From positions 2,852,001 through 2,916,000 of the forward strand of contig NZ_JAAOYM010000001.1 of assembly GCF_011761185.1 (NCBI RefSeq): 64,000 nt of DNA, in the 5' to 3' direction. Under the pieces are notes generated by a model. It did not search any database and was not told where the DNA came from. It saw only the letters and a program-made list of their open reading frames with translations. Every line of letters starts with the position of its first letter. The stretch's first letter is position 1. Made by a program: the position numbers and the translations under genes. This DNA is from Saccharomonospora amisosensis (GTDB lineage Bacteria > Actinomycetota > Actinomycetes > Mycobacteriales > Pseudonocardiaceae). Positions 62,001-64,000 of this stretch are shown here, one piece after another.

Positions 62001-62912
62001 TTACTCCTGGGGGCTGGGTGGTGGAGTGGGACGGAAGTCCTGCGGCTGGCTGCCGAAGGTGCTGGGGAACATCGCCGCGATGGCATCGGCGTCCCAGCCT
62101 CCGTCCTGGTAGGCGACCGCGACCTCCGTGGGGTGGGACCATAGTGAGATCCGGTCTCCACCGGCTCCGAGAACCTGGCCCGTCACTCCCGCGGCGGCGT
62201 CAGAGGCGAGGAATACCACCAGCGGCGCGACATCCGCTGGTGTTCCGAGCCCTCCGCGACGGATTTCCCTCGGGATGGGCTCCCCGGCATCCGCGCGTTC
62301 CACCAGCTCGCCCAGGCCGGGAATGGTGGCGACCATGCGCGTCAGCGCCACCGGCACGATTCCGTTCACCATCACGTCGTGACGTTCGCACTCCATGGCC
62401 CAGGTGCGTACCAGTCCGATAATGGCCGCCTTGGACGCTGAGTACGCCGTCTGACCGAAGCTGGCGCGCTGCCCCGCCGGGGAGCCGACGAGGATGAGCC
62501 GCCCGCCGGTCCCCTGCTCGCGGAAGTGGCGCACCGCCGCGCGACCGCACGTGAACGTCCCGCGTAGGTGAGTGTGGACGACGGAGTCGAAGTCGTCGTC
62601 CGTGGTCTTCGGCAAGGTCCGGTCGCGTAGAACTCCGGCGTTGGTGACTACGACATCGAGACGACCGAACGCGGCGACCGCCGCCTGCACGAGGGCGTCG
62701 GCGGACTCCGCCGTGCCGACGGCGGAGTGCTCCGCCACCGCGGTGCCCCCCGCCTGCTGGATGAGCTTGACGGCATCGTCAGCGGCGCTGCCGTCGAGGT
62801 CGTTGACGACGACACTCGCGCCTGCCGCGGCGAGCGCGGCGGCATACGCCCGGCCGAGTCCGCGACCTGCTCCGGTCACGACGGCCACCTTGCCGCTGAG
62901 GTCCACGCGCAC
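62001..62912 (-). CDS. SDR-family dehydrogenase (MFE-2/hydroxyacyl-CoA type)
   Basis: 303 aa. The NAD-binding motif is TGAGRGLGRAYAAAL and VNDLDGSAADD; the catalytic Tyr/Lys lie in QTAYSASKAAI. It is longer than classical SDRs, with a 50-residue C-terminal part (SLWSHPTEVAVAYQDGGW) seen in the dehydrogenase part of multifunctional beta-oxidation enzymes. GTG 62912 (or 62906) follows AAAGGAG. First gene of the operon and probably oxidises a 3-hydroxyacyl-CoA. Confidence 0.88.
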   Translation of the reverse strand: MRVDLSGKVAVVTGAGRGLGRAYAAALAAAGASVVVNDLDGSAADDAVKLIQQAGGTAVAEHSAVGTAESADALVQAAVAAFGRLDVVVTNAGVLRDRTLPKTTDDDFDSVVHTHLRGTFTCGRAAVRHFREQGTGGRLILVGSPAGQRASFGQTAYSASKAAIIGLVRTWAMECERHDVMVNGIVPVALTRMVATIPGLGELVERADAGEPIPREIRRGGLGTPADVAPLVVFLASDAAAGVTGQVLGAGGDRISLWSHPTEVAVAYQDGGWDADAIAAMFPSTFGSQPQDFRPTPPPSPQE

Positions 62913-62968
62913 CCACTCCTTTGTCGGGCCGCGCCGCCGGAAGACGGCGCGTGACTGAGATGGCGGGC

Positions 62969-62997
62969 ACGTTATTCCAACTTGTGTCGGACGTCAA
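62969..62997 (-). promoter_or_regulatory. Putative promoter of the SDR-synthetase-MaoC operon
   Basis: On the minus strand, TTGACG (62997-62992) and TAACGT (62974-62969) are 17 bp apart and 57 bp upstream of the GTG at 62912. The sequence CTTGT...ACAAG around the -35 could be an operator that overlaps it. Confidence 0.5.
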
Positions 62998-63014
62998 CAA
63001 GGTGCCTCAGGAGC

Positions 63015-63055
63015 ACTCCGCATTACTCCGCATTACTGCGCAGCTACTCCGTAAC
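63015..63055. repeat. 10-bp iteron-like repeats beside the PaaX gene
   Basis: ACTCCGCATT (63015-63024), the same again (63025-63034), ACTGCGCAGCT (63035-63045) and ACTCCGTAAC (63046-63055). Spacing is about one helical turn, and the repeats lie between the PaaX-family stop (63076) and the operon promoter, so they are a candidate multi-site binding region. Confidence 0.6.
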
Positions 63056-63075
63056 GGAAGGCCACCGCACCGGCA

Positions 63076-63948
63076 TCACGTCTCGCGGGGAGGCACCTGG
63101 ATGCTCTCGATCACCGACTCGGCGGCGCGACGTGCGCCACGAGCCAGGGACTCGCGCAGGCGGAGTGCGACGTGCTCGGCCCGGACCGCCGGCCAGTCCC
63201 CCGGCAGGAGTTGCACGGGAAGCCCCGGGTCGTGGCGTACCAACATGAGCCATTCGGCCAGCAGCGCCAGCTGCCGAGCCAGGTCGTCCTCCGCCTGCGG
63301 CAATGGGTCGGCCACGTCCCACCGCGCCAGGAAGCCCTCGTAGGCGCCCCGCAGCGCGGTGAGGTCCCAAGCATCCCTCACCAGGGTGGACACCTCCGTG
63401 GGGTCGGCGACCGTGGCGTGGAACACCTTGAGGCCGTCGTTGCCGGGCACGCCGTCGAGCACCTCGCGGACGTCGACGACGCGAGGCGCGATCCACAGGC
63501 CGTTCTGGAGCATGCCGAAACCCGCCCAGACCAGCCGTGACCGCAACAGGTGGCGGTCGGCTCGGCGTTGCTCGGGAAAGGAGAACCCCAGCAGTGTCCA
63601 GCGACCGTCCCAATCCCGGTTCACGGCCGAGCGCCACGCCCGGTGGCCACCCTCTTCCAGCGTGTCGCGGGTGTGCTTGGAGGGGCGCAGGTAGATCCGC
63701 TTGCCTCGGCGCACCTTCTCCAGCGTTCCCCTGCGCAACATCCGGCTGATCGTGGATCTGGCCGCATACTCCCCGACACCGACCTTGCCCAGCGTGGTGA
63801 TGTAGCTTCCCGAGAAGACCGCCATGCACGGATCGCCGACGTACTCCGCGCAGAAGAGCAGGATGTAGGTCTGTGGCCGGATTCGTGGTGACGACTCCTG
63901 GCTGCCCACCTCCTCGGCGCCCTCGGTGGCCGGTGTTTCGGTCGGCAT
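63076..63948 (-). CDS. PaaX-family transcriptional regulator
   Basis: 290 aa. The N-terminal winged helix includes TISRMLRRGTLEKVRRGKRI (wing YLRPS), and the PaaX C-terminal domain follows with GFSFPEQRRADRHLLRSRLV and GFGMLQNGLWIAP. PaaX proteins repress aromatic-acid degradation genes and respond to an aryl-CoA such as phenylacetyl-CoA. ATG 63948 has GAGGAG upstream. It is upstream of, and codirectional with, the CoA genes it probably controls. Confidence 0.88.
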   Translation of the reverse strand: MPTETPATEGAEEVGSQESSPRIRPQTYILLFCAEYVGDPCMAVFSGSYITTLGKVGVGEYAARSTISRMLRRGTLEKVRRGKRIYLRPSKHTRDTLEEGGHRAWRSAVNRDWDGRWTLLGFSFPEQRRADRHLLRSRLVWAGFGMLQNGLWIAPRVVDVREVLDGVPGNDGLKVFHATVADPTEVSTLVRDAWDLTALRGAYEGFLARWDVADPLPQAEDDLARQLALLAEWLMLVRHDPGLPVQLLPGDWPAVRAEHVALRLRESLARGARRAAESVIESIQVPPRET

Positions 63949-64000
63949 GGACTCTCCTCGTCGGCTCGGCTCACGGTGATCCGGCAGGCCAGCCACCGAA

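Overview
The window is high-GC actinobacterial DNA. GTG and TTG starts are common, and the genes include mycothiol-dependent isomerase relatives, an F420-type deazaflavin protein, a DtxR/IdeR-type iron box and a locus syntenic with mycobacterial Rv1678-Rv1681. A member of the Pseudonocardiales is a reasonable guess, but the species cannot be fixed from the sequence alone. I see no rRNA, tRNA, CRISPR array or intact insertion sequence.

Layout. 1-2.5 kb: start of a binuclear-iron alkane/phenol monooxygenase operon (mimA/prmA, minus strand, running off the left edge), a 77-aa unknown gene and the divergent MimR-type activator, with two copies of the inverted repeat GTCTCA-N3-TGAGAC. 2.6-11.8 kb: a TetR regulator, then one minus-strand operon encoding a 4x[4Fe-4S]-NrfD fusion, a cytoplasmic bis-MGD molybdoenzyme, an Mrp Fe-S carrier and a SulP permease, flanked by a divergent LysR and an ArsR. 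This looks like inorganic sulfur (possibly sulfite) oxidation. 11.8-18.6 kb: a stand-alone E2 acyltransferase, a DinB-fold enzyme, an ABC exporter, a two-component system and 21-bp tandem arrays. 18.6-21 kb: a three-gene WxL-like cell-surface cluster. 21-24.7 kb: an isoquinoline-1-oxidoreductase-type molybdenum hydroxylase (IorAB) and a TetR gene. 24.7-31.3 kb: a nitrilase-family amidase, a VapBC pair, a TetR-membrane-deazaflavin operon, a decayed EamA permease, an alpha/beta hydrolase, a FadR-type regulator and a fatty-acid hydroxylase. 31.5-41.3 kb: mixed housekeeping and accessory enzymes, a scrambled cytochrome P450 remnant, and a nitronate monooxygenase-SDR pair with a TetR gene.

41.5-45.8 kb holds the most intriguing unit: DoxX, a small membrane protein, an acyl-CoA-dehydrogenase-fold flavoprotein, a leaderless PhnD-like protein and a radical SAM protein with a truncated TusA-like front end. 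It is tightly coupled and preceded by a hairpin and a divergent 56-aa ORF. It matches the uncharacterised Mycobacterium tuberculosis Rv1678-fadE16-Rv1680-moeX locus.

45.8-52.8 kb: a rhomboid protease, a DUF1232 protein, the EfeUOB iron importer behind two iron boxes, a holin-like gene and an MFS exporter. 52.9-64 kb (all minus strand): a LigM-like tetrahydrofolate O-demethylase, a complete LivKMHGF importer, MaoC hydratase, acyl-CoA synthetase, a coupled 40-aa ORF, an SDR and a PaaX-family regulator. Together these look like uptake and CoA-dependent degradation of an aromatic or methoxylated acid. Many genes are followed at or near their stop codon by short tandem repeats, which is a recurrent oddity of this DNA.
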